A stretch of 64,000 nucleotides of DNA, from NCBI GenBank assembly GCA_017893485.1, contig CM030364.1, positions 47,005,754 to 47,069,753 on the forward strand, written 5' to 3'. A model generated the notes under the pieces. It had not been told where the DNA came from. It did no database searches and was given only the letters and a program-made list of their open reading frames with translations. The position numbers were made by a program, and so were the translations under genes. The stretch is from Hemerocallis citrina (taxonomy: Eukaryota; Streptophyta; Magnoliopsida; Asparagales; Asphodelaceae). Below are positions 22,462 to 37,958 of this stretch, in pieces; position 1 is the stretch's first letter, and the number at the start of each line of letters is the position of its first letter.

Positions 22462-25400
22462 TGTAACGCCCCGAATTCTAAATAAGACCGAATTCAAGAT
22501 TTCACAGGATCTTTACTTCACTTCGTACAATTTTACAAGGAAATTAAAACTTTTTCACAATACATCAGAGTTCATTACATCTTTGTTTACACAGTGGAAG
22601 AATAAAAGATTACAACATTGAAAACAAAATATAACTTGTACAACTTCATCAAATAAATCATTGATTTCATCATAACATCTTCATAGCAAAGTCCAGTACC
22701 TGCATATCAAGCTGTGGGCACGTCAGTCACTTACAAATGACGAAAGTGTTATACTCGGCTATCCTCTCTATGCCGTATATATAACAATCTCATTACTTTA
22801 ACAAAAACCACATAAGTTGAATGAAGAATAAAGTGTTAAATTGTGACTACGCTAAACATGTAAGTGTATGCCATGCCTTAATGCCTAATGCACACATTTT
22901 TATACTAGGATGACACTAATGCACACTTATTCGGATTCTATGCATCCCATACTATATAGGTCCGAGGGCATGCGCCTACATACTCCACAATAAAGGGCTT
23001 GATCCCTCGTCATGATAACTACCCAGTAATAAAACAAGGTTTAGATCACTCCACAAAGATGGGTCCCTGCTTCGCTGGCTATTATAACGGTTCCATCATC
23101 ATGCGAATCATCCTGCAAGTGCCCCCTAGCCTGGTATACGTATATACATTGGAGACGGCAAACTATCCGCCCGACTATGCTAAGTCCCGGATTTAAATAT
23201 AAAAACTCATCTCCCACAGAGCAACCTCAGTCCGCCGATTGGGTCTATAGCCACGGAGTCCACCGCCGACTATATAGAGGCAACCCACTTACGTTTGCCC
23301 AGGTTTACTACATCTTCACTTATGTACCTAGTTATTTAGTTCAAGACATGAATGTGTTGTCATTCCTAGAATCAGTTTTACCTCCTACCGGACTTGTTTA
23401 CAAAATACGAGATCGCCCTACGGCAATATCTCAAAATTATATTTCAAATATTTCTTTCATTAGTGCCGGTAACCGAGGTCTTACTAACTCCAAATCGTAA
23501 TTTTTTTCATGTACAAGAATCATGGGTACACATACCCTTAGTAAACATGTCTTAAGCCTAGATATTTTCATCTTTCGACTTATTCACAAAATAAACATAG
23601 TCTCGTCATCATCCATGTTCTAGTTGTTTATTCATATTCTTTTTAAACAAACATTACTTTAAGTACACAAATTGCACCACTTGAATTGTTATAACAATTC
23701 TAAGTTATCACAATGTTTCGATTCACTATAAAATATTTCTTAAACAAGATACAAGTGTAATCTCTTTTAAATTCACTTCATAAAATAATATTTTCTTTTC
23801 TTCACCAAAGCAAGTTATATTCTCAAAATTTCATTTCTTTTTACACTTCAAAAATATACAAGAAAACTATCTCTTAATAATTTCCATTTCCTATTATATT
23901 GATACTATGATTTTATTTCAATTCAAATGACCATTCATGATTAAAAACCAAAACAAATAATCAAAATGTGAGGCCGGGTTTTGAACCCACGACCTGCGGC
24001 AACCCATAGTCGGCACCCAGATCCCGAACCCACTAGCCACTTAGTCCATGTGGACTTTGTATCATATTTGTATGCCGAAATGCATCTAAATCAAGTTTTC
24101 AGTTTCGGTATTTTTAAAAAAAGAAACAAAAGTGAATGGAACCATCAAGTTTCGAACCTAGGATCTCTTTCAACAATGCTATATATTGCACTGGCTAACC
24201 AGTAAGGCCAAGTGTATTTTCTGGTTTAGAAAATGTACTAATGTACTTTTGTTCAATTATTCAGAAGGTGTTTCTTTTTCCATGAAACTTGTTTATTCAA
24301 AAGATCCAAAATCTTTCTAATAATTTTGAAATAAACTTTTTCTTGATATTAGATTTTTTAAAAAATAGTAGACAACAAAATTTCAAATTCATTAAAACAC
24401 TATTTCCACTCATTTAAATAATTTTCTTTACAGACTTAAATTTACAAAAACTAGTGTTCATGACAAATGGTTGTGTTCTCATTTTTACACAAATTACACT
24501 TTTATAACAATATTAGTGTATTTAATTGAACACGAGAATTTCACAAGAATACTCTTTCATGCGATAGTTTATATTCTTTTCAATTAGGACATACATATGT
24601 CGATACATTACAAAATACTAAGTTTACTTTCTTTCTTCTTTCTTAGTTATCAAAGCATGGTGTGTTCAACAAATTTCATAAGCACAAAATTTTGCAAATA
24701 TACTAACATGATTTATAACATAAAGGAATTTTCTTCTCTTTAATTAGCATGGTATTTATTTCTACTTAATCACACAAAACTACCTTCATACATATCATAT
24801 TATACATGCATGAAATTTATCTATAATTTCCACATCAAAATTTTTCTTATATTACTCATTTTAGCATGCATATCCTACACTAGAAAATAATGAAATCACC
24901 CACCTTAATTAAAGATTGAACAAATGAAGGGAAAGATGGAACACCACTTCTAGCTCCAAAACAACTCCTAGCTCCTAGCAAGGCTTCTCCTCCTAGCAAG
25001 AGCTCATTCTCCTAGAAATGGCTTCTTCTCCTAGCAAACTCTCCTAGTAAGAATTTTTTCCAAGCAATAGAACTCTCTTACTCTCTTTCTTTTCTTTCTT
25101 TCTTTTGATTAGTTATTGTTTTTGGTGCAAAGGAGAATGAGAATTGGGGGTCCTATTTATAGAGTTTTGTGAGGATCTAAAGTGCAAAATTTCCACCCTA
25201 ATAACTCTTTCTTTTAATTCATACAACCCTCCATTTTCCTAACTCCTAAAACCTCCATCTCTTCACCTTTCCAACCTTTCAAAAGCTTAACCCCCAAAAC
25301 TTCAACTCTTTCTCTCCCCCTACTAGCCCAACCCAGTCAACCCCCTAGGTGCAAACCGGCCATGCATAGGTGTGTGCATGCACACATGCACAAACAAAAA

Positions 25401-25734
25401 TAAATACAATTCTATAACTCTAAATGTGTACTAAAAGTTGTAACTTGTCATGAATTAGTAAAAGCTCAACTTAAATTGTGATTTTATTAATGGGCTTGAT
25501 TCATGGGCTCACTTCTAATTAATTAATTTAATTATTCTAGTGGGCTCTTCTCCTAATGGGCTAGATTTTAATCAATAGGTCCATGGATAAAAAGAAGGCT
25601 AATTAAAACCTATGCATGCTAAAAATTTGTAAATGAGAATAACAAAATGAAAATAAAAAATTTACACGTGCATCATACGTGCAAAAATAAAAAAATGCAT
25701 TTTTAATTAAAAATAAAAAATGTGGGGTGTTACA
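22462..25734 (-). mobile_element. Antisense solo LTR in the Tat-1 gag
   Basis: It starts TGTAACGCCCCGAATTC and ends GTGGGGTGTTACA, flanked by an exact duplication tcata at 22457-22461 and 25735-25739. The left part matches, in inverse, the 3' portion of the LTR at 8035-10968, including the aggtccgagggcatg block near 22957. Antisense orientation fits a TATA-like ctatttatagag near 25155 and the cacgtgcatcatacgtgc motif near 25665. Two pol III B-box-like segments lie near 23975 and 24150. At 3273 bp with no coding it is a solo LTR. Confidence 0.92.
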
Positions 25735-25739
25735 TCATA

Positions 25740-26893
25740 GGCTCGGAGTAATCGGTCTTTCTTTTCCCCTTGGTGGGGTTTCCTTCAGGTCTTCAAGGTG
25801 TAGAGCCTCCTCGACACGGATGTATTTTTCAACCGTGATGAGGAGGTCGGGAAAATCGATCCACGGCTTCTTCGCTAATGGGGCCTTCAGCTGGCCGTGA
25901 CGAACATTGTGTCGGAAGGCTGCAGACGCGATGCCCGCATCGAGAGAAGTGACCGCCCTAGCCTCGGTAGTGAACCTTCGCACGAAGTCTCAACGGGAGT
26001 CTCCTTCCTTCTACTTGAGGTCCAGGAGGGACGCGTTCGTCTTCTCTACCTTGCGACTGGTCACAAAGTGAGCAAGGATGCTCGCCTCGAGCTAGTCGAA
26101 TGAGAAAATTGAGTTAGGGGCGATCTTGGAGAACTATTCTAGTGTTGGGCCATGCAGCGTGGCTGGGAACGTGCTGTGAATCATTATGAGGGTTTTGAAC
26201 CCTTCCATGTAATTAGCAGGATCACACTCTCCATTGTACGTATCAAACTAAGGCGGTCTGAAATTCCTGTGAATCTCAACATTAAGGATTTTAGCGGAGA
26301 ACGAGGGTCGGGAAGGCTGGTACCCCCGGTTGGCTTGTAACCCGCCCTTGCCGATCCGAGCAAGGTGATTCTCCATTTCTCGGAGACACTGAAGGATGAC
26401 CTCATCCTGCCTTGCCAGCTGAGTTGAGCCGTGAGCTCACTGCCCTGGGATTCCTCCCGGGAGGGTTGTCGTTTTGACGCTCCATTCTGGGGCCACCCCG
26501 AAGGGCTTGGAGGACCATGTTCCGAAAATCTCGAAACTTGACTCTCGTGATTGGGACCTATTTGCCTTGACTGTTCAGGGGTGACTTATCTCTCGGGAAG
26601 TGGCTGCGCCTCTGCTCTCGTGGGATGAGTGAATGTTGTGGATCAAAGCCTAGTTGGAGGGGGCAGCCACGCCCCTCGATCGGCTGAGATGGTGCCGGAG
26701 ATCATTCACAGCCTGCCGGTTGTTGATGACGTACCAAAGGTCGGCAGCAACTGAGCGTGAACCGCTCGGGCCCGGTTCCGAATGACCTCGGCTCGCTGCC
26801 TTCGAGACCCCTATGTGTTCCGTGACTACGAGAAGGATGAGGAGGGTCGGGATGATGTCCTACCATGGGTGCTCTCTTGGCTTTGGGTGCCAT
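25740..26893 (-). pseudogene. Tat-1 gag, 5' part
   Basis: A start at 26893 (ATG AAx, reading MAPKAKRAPMV) opens a degenerate gag. Further down, FTTEARAVTSLDAG, AFRHNVRHGQLKAPLAKKPW and DLLITVEKYIRVEEA match the capsid part of the Tat-2 gag at 44.8-45.0 kb. Gag forms the virus-like particle. Multiple stops and shifts interrupt it, and its 3' part continues beyond the solo LTR. Confidence 0.8.
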
Positions 26894-26944
26894 GAAAGGG
26901 TCGGCCTTAGGGTGAGATCCAAGTTTGGGATCGAATCAGTCTAT

Positions 26945-26968
26945 CAGTTTCCATATACGGCACCAATC
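26945..26968 (-). other. Tat-1 primer binding site region
   Basis: Immediately inside the 5' LTR the minus strand reads gattggtgccgtatatgg, matching in position and sequence the Tat-2 site (gattggcgccgtctgtgg). The tRNA used was not assigned. Confidence 0.6.
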
Positions 26969-27172
26969 TGATGCTACTGATTCGGAGGTGGGGGCAACAG
27001 ATGTGAGTTCTTGTTATTTGTAGACGGAGAAACAGATCTCAACCAAAAATCTGGATCTGAGATGAGGATTTCATCAGGAGCAGGAGAGGGGGGTTGCTGG
27101 TTGCTGGCCACCCTGAGTGCCTGCAAAACACCTAGAGACACCGGGAGAGATCCCGGCAACATGCCCTCCGAC
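26969..27172 (-). mobile_element. Tat-1 5' LTR, inner part
   Basis: The inner LTR border is the CA/TG at 26969. The LTR is interrupted at 27172 by the TRIM and resumes at 47170-47430, where it begins TGATGTGGGTAAAATTCC on the minus strand. Together the parts give about 464 bp. The ends resemble those of the Tat-2 LTR (TGATGTGG). The TRIM's ccgac duplication at both joints confirms the split. Confidence 0.82.
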
Positions 27173-27238
27173 TGTAACACCCCGTACTTAAGCGGGTACA
27201 TATATAATATTATATAGAGATATATACTAATATATATA

Positions 27239-30466
<3,228 letters not shown>

Positions 30467-30835
30467 GAGATGAGATGAAATGGTTGGTTGTTGGCCCATA
30501 AAGAGATCCTATAGGACTATGATCAAGGGAGGATTGATGACGGAGCCTACAGGATAGTCTGTGGGGCATATGCATTAAATGATGGAAAATGAAAGTATGC
30601 ATGCATGGTTTGGATGGTGATGTGAATGGCTTTGGGATTAAATCCCATATCAGAAAAATATAGAGGAGAGTGTGTGTGTGTATATAGGAAAAGCTATATG
30701 ATAAAGGTCACATATAGGGTATACCACCTTTGATGGTGCCTGTGGTGGGCTTGGTTAGAATTTTGTGTCTGTTCTTTCACGTGCGCGTACGCGTAGTTGT
30801 GTGCGCAGGTAAGTCGGGCCCGTGACGTTACAAAA

Positions 30836-30848
30836 TGGTATCAGAGCC
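30836..30848 (+). other. TRIM primer binding site, initiator-Met tRNA type
   Basis: The sequence tggtatcagagcc lies four bases after the 5' LTR end and is the usual plant complement of the initiator methionine tRNA 3' end, the primer for minus-strand synthesis. Confidence 0.9.
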
Positions 30849-31019
30849 GACTTTTGACACCGATTGTGGGTCAGAGTGGGTTAGAGGTACGTCTGGCTAA
30901 GGACAGTATGCTGGTATAGACCGGAGACAGTACACTAGTAGGGTACTCCACTCCACATCGACTAGATAGGCGGTCCTGTATTAGCTTGCGGGTCTCGGGC
31001 TCAGTAAGGATGCTGAGTT

Positions 31020-31035
31020 CTTAAGGAGGGGAGTG
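31020..31035 (+). other. TRIM polypurine tract
   Basis: cttaaggaggggagtg ends directly at the 3' LTR start and fits the plus-strand primer site. Confidence 0.8.
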
Positions 31036-31212
31036 TGTAACACCCCGTACTTAAGCGGGTATATATAATATTATATAGAGATATATACTAATATATATAT
31101 ATAATAATAAAGAGATGAGATGAAATGGTTGGTTGTTGGCCCATAAAGAGATCCTATAGGACTATGATCAAGGGAGGATTGATGTTGGAGCCTATAGGAT
31201 AGTCTATGGGGC

Positions 31213-31806
31213 TGTTGCTGCTAAATTTGGTGTGGGGGCAAACAGATAGTATTTGTGAGTTCTTAGGGAAACTGAATAGTAAACCTGTGTACCTGTTCCG
31301 TCGGGATTTGATCGTCGCTCCTGCCATACACCTGCAAAAAGTGCGAGACACCGGGGTTGTTCCCGGCGACGCACCCTCCGACGCTCAAGTCAGTAATCAG
31401 GGGGATTATGAAAGAGCGCAAAAACTGGAGAAAGATTGATTACCTCTTAATGGAGATGGATGGGGGGTATTTATAGGCGTCTTTGGGAACAGATTAGGCA
31501 TGTAATTCCTGTGTATAGATAAGGAATGTAATCCCTAATCCCCAGTGAAATGATAGATATGAATCAGGGCCGTTGATTAATGTTAATCAGAAACCCTAAT
31601 TCTATCCTGCTGGACCGGGTTCGTTGCGGGTTGAAGCCCGCACCCAGTTGAGGTGGATCCGTTTGCGGGTTATTGGATCTGTGAGAAGGAGACCCAGTAC
31701 CCGCTTCAGACCCGTTTGTAAGTGAAATTACTATTTTACCCCTGGGCTTCAGGATTCGTGTCCAATTCGGACGGTCTCGATTAAACCCCTATTTTTAGCC
31801 ACATCA
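31213..31806 (-). repeat. Tat-2 3' LTR
   Basis: It begins TGTTGCTGCTAAATTTGG and ends TTTTTAGCCACATCA on the plus strand; the element is antisense, so this is its 3' LTR. It is about 97-98 percent identical by eye to the copy at 46303-46895. Confidence 0.93.
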
Positions 31807-31828
31807 CGAGCCCCTCACTCCTAAAGGC
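31807..31828 (-). other. Tat-2 polypurine tract
   Basis: On the minus strand the purine-rich ttaggagtgaggggctcg runs up to the 3' LTR and fits the plus-strand primer site. Confidence 0.65.
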
Positions 31829-32429
31829 TGAGGGCGATCAGTCTTTGAGGAGTAGTTTGACTGTTTTAGTGGCTAGTGGAGTTGTATCGGAGTCCGAATG
31901 GGTGATTTTGAATCCTAAAGTGGGTGGTAAGGTAACTTCTTCTTCTTTTTTGAAGCCATATGATGTTCCGAAGTCGTATCGAGTTTTTATCTATTTTTCG
32001 GGATATTTATTTAATTTTGCAATGTGTTAACTGATCGTTCGGGGGGCTTAACAGTACATTCTAGGCAATAATTGTTCGTTCAGGGGCTCAAAAATATTCC
32101 CTCGAATTTTTAATTATTATCTAGAATTTTTAGCTAATTTTTCGGAATTTTTAGTAATTTTTTGCAATTTTCAAATAAATAAAACGATTTAAATAAATGA
32201 AAATCGATTTTTAAATAATAATTTATGACGTGGCGTGATCTGGACCTTTGATCAGCGCAGAGCGCGAATTTCTGAGTAATCAGACGGTTCGCGTTCCTCG
32301 GCAGGCTTTTTTGCCGTATACGAGGGTCGGCTCCTCGGCTCGGAAGGCCAGCGACTCGGCTCAGTGGGCTGTCTCTTCGGCTCGGACTATCCGAGGTACG
32401 TGGCATCATCTGGGCCGTCCATCTCAGCA

Positions 32430-34470
32430 TGGATCCCCATAAAATGCTATCTTGTCGTGTAGTGGACGTGGCGAGATCTGAACCGTCCATCATGACGAGC
32501 GCACTTTTCGACAAGATCCAACGGCTGATATGGGTCGGAGCATTTTTTTGCCATATACGAGGGTCGGTTCCTCGTCCTCTCGGCTCGGCAGACTCTTCTG
32601 CGGCGTAAGAGGATCGGTTCCTCGTCCTCTCGGCTCGGCAGAGTCTTCCGCGGCATAAGAGGATCGGTTCCTCGTCCTATCGGCTTGGCAGACTCTTCCG
32701 CGGCGTAAGAGGATCGGTTCCTCGTCCTCTCGGCTCAGCACATTTAGTTCGGAATTAGCCGAAGTACGTGGCGTCATCGGGGCCGTCTATTTCAGCGTGG
32801 ATCCCCATAAAATGCTATCTTGTCGTGTAGTGGACGTGGCGAGATCTGAACCGTCCATCATGACGAGCGCGCTTTTCGACAAGATCCAACGGCTGATTTG
32901 GGTCGGCGAGTTTTTTTGCCATATACAAGGATCGGTTCCTCGTCATCTCGGCTCGGAGCCTCGCGGCTGTTGGTCGAGGCGCTGAGTTGGATACTTTGAA
33001 GGTTGCGTCTCTTATTGGTGTCACTTTTCCGAGCCCTGTAGCTCGGCTGCTCGACTAAGCTGTTCGGTAGCTCGATTGAGCAGGCCGATGGTAGGCAGTT
33101 CGGAAGGTACACGTGGCCGGATCTGGTCCGTCCATCATGGTGCGAATCACGAGGATGGGGTTCAGATCACGAGAAAACGTTATCTTGTCATTTTGTGGGC
33201 GTGGCAAGATCTGAACCGTCCATCGGATTCTGACGCGAATGTTGGAGAGATCCGACGGTGACTCCGTCTCGGAAGGATTTTTCTCCATATACGAGGGTCG
33301 GTTCCTCGTCATCTCGGCTCAGAGCCTCGCGGCTGTTGGTCGAGGCGCTGAGTTGGATATTTTGAAGGAAGCGTCTCTTGCTGGTTCCGTTTTTTCGAGC
33401 CCAGTGGCTCGGCTGCTCGACTAAGCTGTCCGGTAGCTCGGTTGAGCAGGCCGATGGCAGGCAGTTCGGAAGGTACACGTGGGCGGATCTGGTCGGTCCA
33501 TCATGGTGCGCATCACGAGGATGGGGTTCAGATCACGAGAAAACGTTATCTTGTCGTTTTGTGGGCGTGGCGCGATCTGAACCGTCCATCGAATTCTGAC
33601 GCGAATTTTGGAGAGATCCGACGGTGACTTCGCCTCGGAAGAATTTTTCTCCATATACGAGGGTCGGTTCCTCGTCATCTCGGCTCGGAGCCTCGCGGCT
33701 GTTGGTCGAGGCGCTGAGTTGGATATTTTGAAGGAAGCGTCTCTTGATGGTTCCGTTTTTTCGAGCCCAGTGGCTCGGCTGCTCGACTAAGCTGTCCGGT
33801 AGCTCGGTTGAGCAGGCCGATGGCAGGCAGTTCGGAAGGTACACGTGGGTGGATCTGGTCCGTCCATCATGGTGCACATCACTAGGATGGGGTTCAGATC
33901 ACGAGAAAACGTTATCTTGTCGTTTTGTGGGCGTGGCAAGATCCGAACCGTCCATCGGATTCTGACGCGAATGTTGGAGAGATCCGACGGTGACTTCGCC
34001 TCGGAAGGATTTTTCTCCATATACGAGGGTCGGTTCCTCGTCATCTCGGCTCGGAGCCTCGCGGCTGTTGGTCGAGGCGCTGAGTTGGATATTTTGAAGG
34101 AAGCGTCTCTTGATGGTTCCGTTTTTTCGAGCCCAGTGGCTCGGCTGCTTGACTAAGCTGTCCGGTAGCTCGGTTGAGCAGGCCGATGGCAGGCAATTCA
34201 GAAGGTACACATGGGCAGATCTGGTCCGTCCATCATGGTGTGCATCACGAGGATGGGGTTCAGATCACGAGAAAACGTTATCTTGTCGTTTTGTGGGCGT
34301 GGCGCGATCTGAACCGTCCATCGAATTCTGACGCGAATTTTAGAGAGATCCGACGGTGACTTCTCGTCGGAAGAATTTTTCTCCATATGCGAGGGTCGGT
34401 TCCACGTCATCTCGGCTCGGAGCCTCAGTGCATTTGGCCGAGGCGCTGAGTTGGATATTTTGAAGGAACT
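32430..34470 (+). repeat. 366-bp tandem repeat array in the Tat-2 3' untranslated region
   Basis: Units start at 33101, 33467, 33833 and 34199, exactly 366 bases apart, and are very similar. Each holds agaaaacgttatcttgtcg, ccatatacgagggtcggttc and ctcggctgctcgac. A diverged unit precedes them (about 32735-33100), and a further one (from 32430) is expanded by 50-bp subrepeats at 32581, 32631 and 32681. All open frames across the array are repeats of one another and not genes. One more diverged unit lies at about 39170-39410, beyond the extra gene. Confidence 0.92.
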
Positions 34471-34854
34471 CAGTAGCTCGGTTGCTTAGCCGGGCTGTTG
34501 GATAGCCCGGCTTGGCAGACCGGTGGCCGAGTCGTTGACTTGAAGAGTTTTTCGCTTTTCGTAACGTCGCAACTTTCCGCTTGGCGCTTTGGCTTCTTAG
34601 TGGGCCTTTGAGGTTCCCAATGAGGCCCACTATCCCTTGGGGTTATAAGTTTTCACTCCCCCACCCCCAAGCTCATTTCTTACTTTTTACTCCAAGATTT
34701 CACTTTTGTTCTCTAAGTTCTCTGCTAGCAGCGACTCTTGCTCCAAGGTGGTGACGTTAGCTGTTGCGTGGGCCAGGCGATTTCCGGCAAGCACATTCCG
34801 ACCGTGAACGTCACTTCAAAGGTCAGTCTACTTAGCCTTAGCTTTCTTCTAGAG

Positions 34855-37065
34855 ATGTCAAGAGTGAACTCGGGGAGTGGGGCCTCGTCTTCGGGCGATG
34901 ATGGCGCCGAGGAGAGGAGAAGGGCGGAGGTCCGAAGGAAGGGAAAGCAGGTCGCCGAACCGTCGGCTACCGAAGCGAGGCAAGAGAAGAAGAAGATGAG
35001 GGTGGCGACCCAATCTCCCGTGGTTGAGGTGATTGTGGAAAACCCGAAGCAAGCCCCCGAGATGGGACGATATCCCTCCGTTCTGTCCGGGCATTCGGGG
35101 GTCAGGCAGTACGAGGGCGACCTTTTGGAGAAAGCGGTCTACGGAAAGTCGAAAGTCCTCGAAGAACCTAACCCGGCCCTTCCCACCGAAGCCGACGAGC
35201 TCATTTCGGTGTTATCCGAGAGGGATCTCCTTCGGATTAGAAAGGGATTCGCCATCCCTCCGGAGTACAAGCTGATGATCCCCGGCCTCGGGATGTGAGC
35301 GAATTCCAAGCTGTCATCGTCGGACATGTGCATGTTCGACTTCGACTCCTTGAATGCCGGACTACGTTTTTCGCTGCATCCTTTCATCCTCCAGATCCTC
35401 GGCTGGTTCTGCCTCGTGCCGACCCAATTCATGCCGAACACATGGCATCACGTGAATGCTTTCTTGCTTCAGTGCTACAAAGCTGAAGTAGAGCCGGACC
35501 TAACAGTCTTCCGAGGCCTGTATTGGATAAACCGGATGCACAAGACGGAGCATCGGTACTACTTGGGGCCGAGGAAGGGTGTTAGGATCATAGATAACCC
35601 GGACTCAATTAAGGGTTGGAAAGAGAAGTATTTTATATTAAGGGGTGAGGCGATACGGCACATTCCGACCCGGTGGAAAGTGGAGGTGCCGAAATTTGTG
35701 AGAGTCGACCCTGTACTATCTGAGGCCGACGAGGAAGTGGCGAGGAAGATCATGGCCCTTCCCTTGCTGAGTTGGAGGGAGTTGACGGAGGAGGTGCTGT
35801 TCGGGTCCGGTCTTAGCCCCATCGACCCGAGTATGCTCCTGACATCTCATTTATTTTCGTTTTTCTTTCAAGTTTTTAGTTCGTCTTGCTGACTCGTTTT
35901 TTGTTGTCCAATGCAGAAGCGATGAAGATTGATTTCAATGCTGTGATGGCCGATAGGTCCAAGTTGGCCGGGGGCAGAAAGAGGAAGAGGGCGACCGCGG
36001 CTGCCTCGTTGACTCCGCAGCCCACGGTCGCCTCTACCACCACCCCGCCTCCTCCGGCTACTGAGGTGCCTTCGGAGGTGTTTGTTGCCGAGGAGCCCTC
36101 GGTCCCTGTGGCCCCGACCATGATTGAGGGGGCCTTTGATGTTAACGCGGCGCTGGCGCTCGAGGCTCCGCCATTGACTAAAGCGGCCGAGGAAATCCTG
36201 ACGGAGCAGCACAAGCAGTTGTTTGTGCCGAACTGGCGGGTGAAGAATCACGATGGATTCCTCGGCAACTCGCAGATGTCGGTGCAGGTCGTCAAGCACT
36301 TGGCAACCCCGAAGGACAGAGCCGTGCTGAAGGCGGGGACGGTCGGCGACGACACCTATGAAGTGGCTCGATCGCTCGTGTCGGTAAGTGTCTTCTTGCG
36401 AATTTCTTCAAGTTTGCTGCTCGGCTTGCACATTGCTCTGATCGTTGTCTTTGCAGGCCACCTGCCACTTCGGCCACCTCCTCAAGATGTTCGCCGCACA
36501 GGAGAAGGAGCTGAAAGCCGCCAGCGACAAGGACAGGGCGGAGAAGGTCAAGGCGGTTCGGCAGCTCGAGGCTGAGCAGCGGTGGGTCGAGGCCTTGGAA
36601 GTCCGGGTCGCCGATCTTGTGGCGGACTTGGAGAGAGTCAAGGGGCGACTTGATGCGGAGTCTGCCAAGGCCACGAAGGCTGCCGAGGAGCTGGCCGCAT
36701 CGGCGAAGTCTCTGGCCGACCTGAAGGCGGAGAAGGAGGCGCTGGCGGTGAAGATTAGGGCCGAGGTAGAGGCCAAGGTCGAGGCTGAGGCGAAGAACCA
36801 CATGGCCGAGAACATGGAGAGGTCCTACCAGACGGCACTCGACCATGTTCAGAATCGTGTCCCCGGCTTCGAACGGGTCGGCTACAGATTGTGGCCCGGG
36901 TCGCCCTCAGGCGGTGAGGAGGAAGGCGAAGGCGATGAGGTCGAAGGCGATGACGAGGAGGAGGAGGCCGACCCACCTGTGGCGAACGCCCGGGTCGAGG
37001 GGAGGATTGAGGGGCCATCTGGCAAAGCGCCCGTGGTCGAAGCGGCGACGCAGGTGGACCCCTGA
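34855..37065 (+). pseudogene. Tat-2 opposite-strand extra gene (Transposase_28-like, coiled coil), three exons
   Basis: ATG at 34855 opens a frame that stays consistent through three exons: 34855-35830, 35917-36383 and 36457-37065, total 2052 bases (683 residues). Junctions are a|gtatgc, aatgcag|a, tcg|gtaagt and ttgcag|g. The first part is charged and carries a nuclear-signal-like KKKMR. Residues about 160-320 (FDFDSLNAGLRFSLHPFILQ, WKEKYFILRG) fit the putative gypsy-type transposon domain (Pfam Transposase_28). A long coiled coil and an acidic tail follow. One TGA at 35296-35298 interrupts it, explainable as CGA to TGA. It runs against gag-pol. Function is unknown; an antisense regulator or packaging factor are only guesses. 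Confidence 0.75.
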
Positions 37066-37099
37066 TCCCCTCGTAAATTTTTTGTAATTTTTTGTTTTG

Positions 37100-37170
37100 T
37101 TTTTTCTTTCAAATAGTGTAATGCCTTTTGCGGACTGGCCACCGCTTTTGATGAATGAAAAGTGTTGCGT
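37100..37170 (+). other. Conserved non-coding block shared by Tat-1 and Tat-2
   Basis: tgcggactggccaccgc followed by ttttgatgaatgaaaa occurs here and again in Tat-1 at about 15085-15130, in both cases after the stop of the extra gene and before the distal exon. gcgg and ccgc can pair. It may be a 3' end or splicing signal of the extra-gene transcript. Confidence 0.6.
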
Positions 37171-37244
37171 TTTGAATTTGGACTTCTGTCAAAGTGTTTG
37201 GTTCGGCCATATAGTACTTCAATGTTGTCACTTTTTCATTTCAG

Positions 37245-37958
37245 ATTGCCGAGCATACTTTCATCACCGCGGCGGCTCGGCATCGCGCAGAGCTATTTCA
37301 GCAGTCCCGGGAGGATCGTCTCGAGGGCAAGGTTCATCTGACGAGGAGAATACTTTATAATGTAGAGAAGAGGAACAGTGAGCTGTTGGTCGAGCTGCAC
37401 CATCTGCGGATAGTCGAGGCCGAACTATCTGTGAAGGAGGAAGAGTTGGTTTGGGTTTCGGCCGAATGAGATGACTTCGCAAGGAAGGTAGAATAGTTGC
37501 AAAGGGTGACGGTCGACAAGAGCATCGAGGTGACCCACTTGCGCTGCATTATATCCGACAGCGCCGAGTAACCTGGCTCGGCGAAACTTCCTCGATTCAA
37601 AGTGATTGTGAAGGACGACACGCTGAAGGACCGGATCGTCGAACTGGAGGAAGAGGTTGCTCAGCTCAAGCCTCAGCCGGTGAGGGCTAACGTCCGGAGC
37701 ACCTCGTGCACTCGCGAAAAGATTGAGTGAGGGATTACGTTCTATCAAGCCGCGAGTCGAACCCCCATCATAGGTAGGACAGCAGCCGACGCCCAAAGTG
37801 GGGTAGCGGTGTCTTCAAGTGGTGCTTCGGTTGGAGCGACCGTCAGGGTCAGCGGCGAGGGGGCATCTCGATTCGTCGGTCTAGAGACGAGCTCGGAGGT
37901 CAAGAAGCGCCGACCCAAGGTGTCGCTGAACCGGAGCGTCCCCCTTCCGCGGAGGTAG
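37245..37958 (+). pseudogene. Tat-2 distal coiled-coil exon
   Basis: After a catttcag acceptor at 37244 a single frame runs to the stop at 37956-37958. It reads RHRAELFQQSREDRLEGKVH, KRNSELLVELHHLRIVEAEL and LKDRIVELEEEVAQLKPQP, a coiled coil, then a basic tail (EVKKRRPKVSLNR). Four internal stops (TGA, TAG, TAA, TGA) are all one C-to-T step from Arg or Gln codons. It may be an alternative end of the upstream gene. Its counterpart in Tat-1 is at 15243-15640. Confidence 0.5.

Noticed and set aside
32797..34630. Many similar open frames on both strands
   Set aside because: They repeat every 366 bases with the tandem array and are frames of non-coding repeats.
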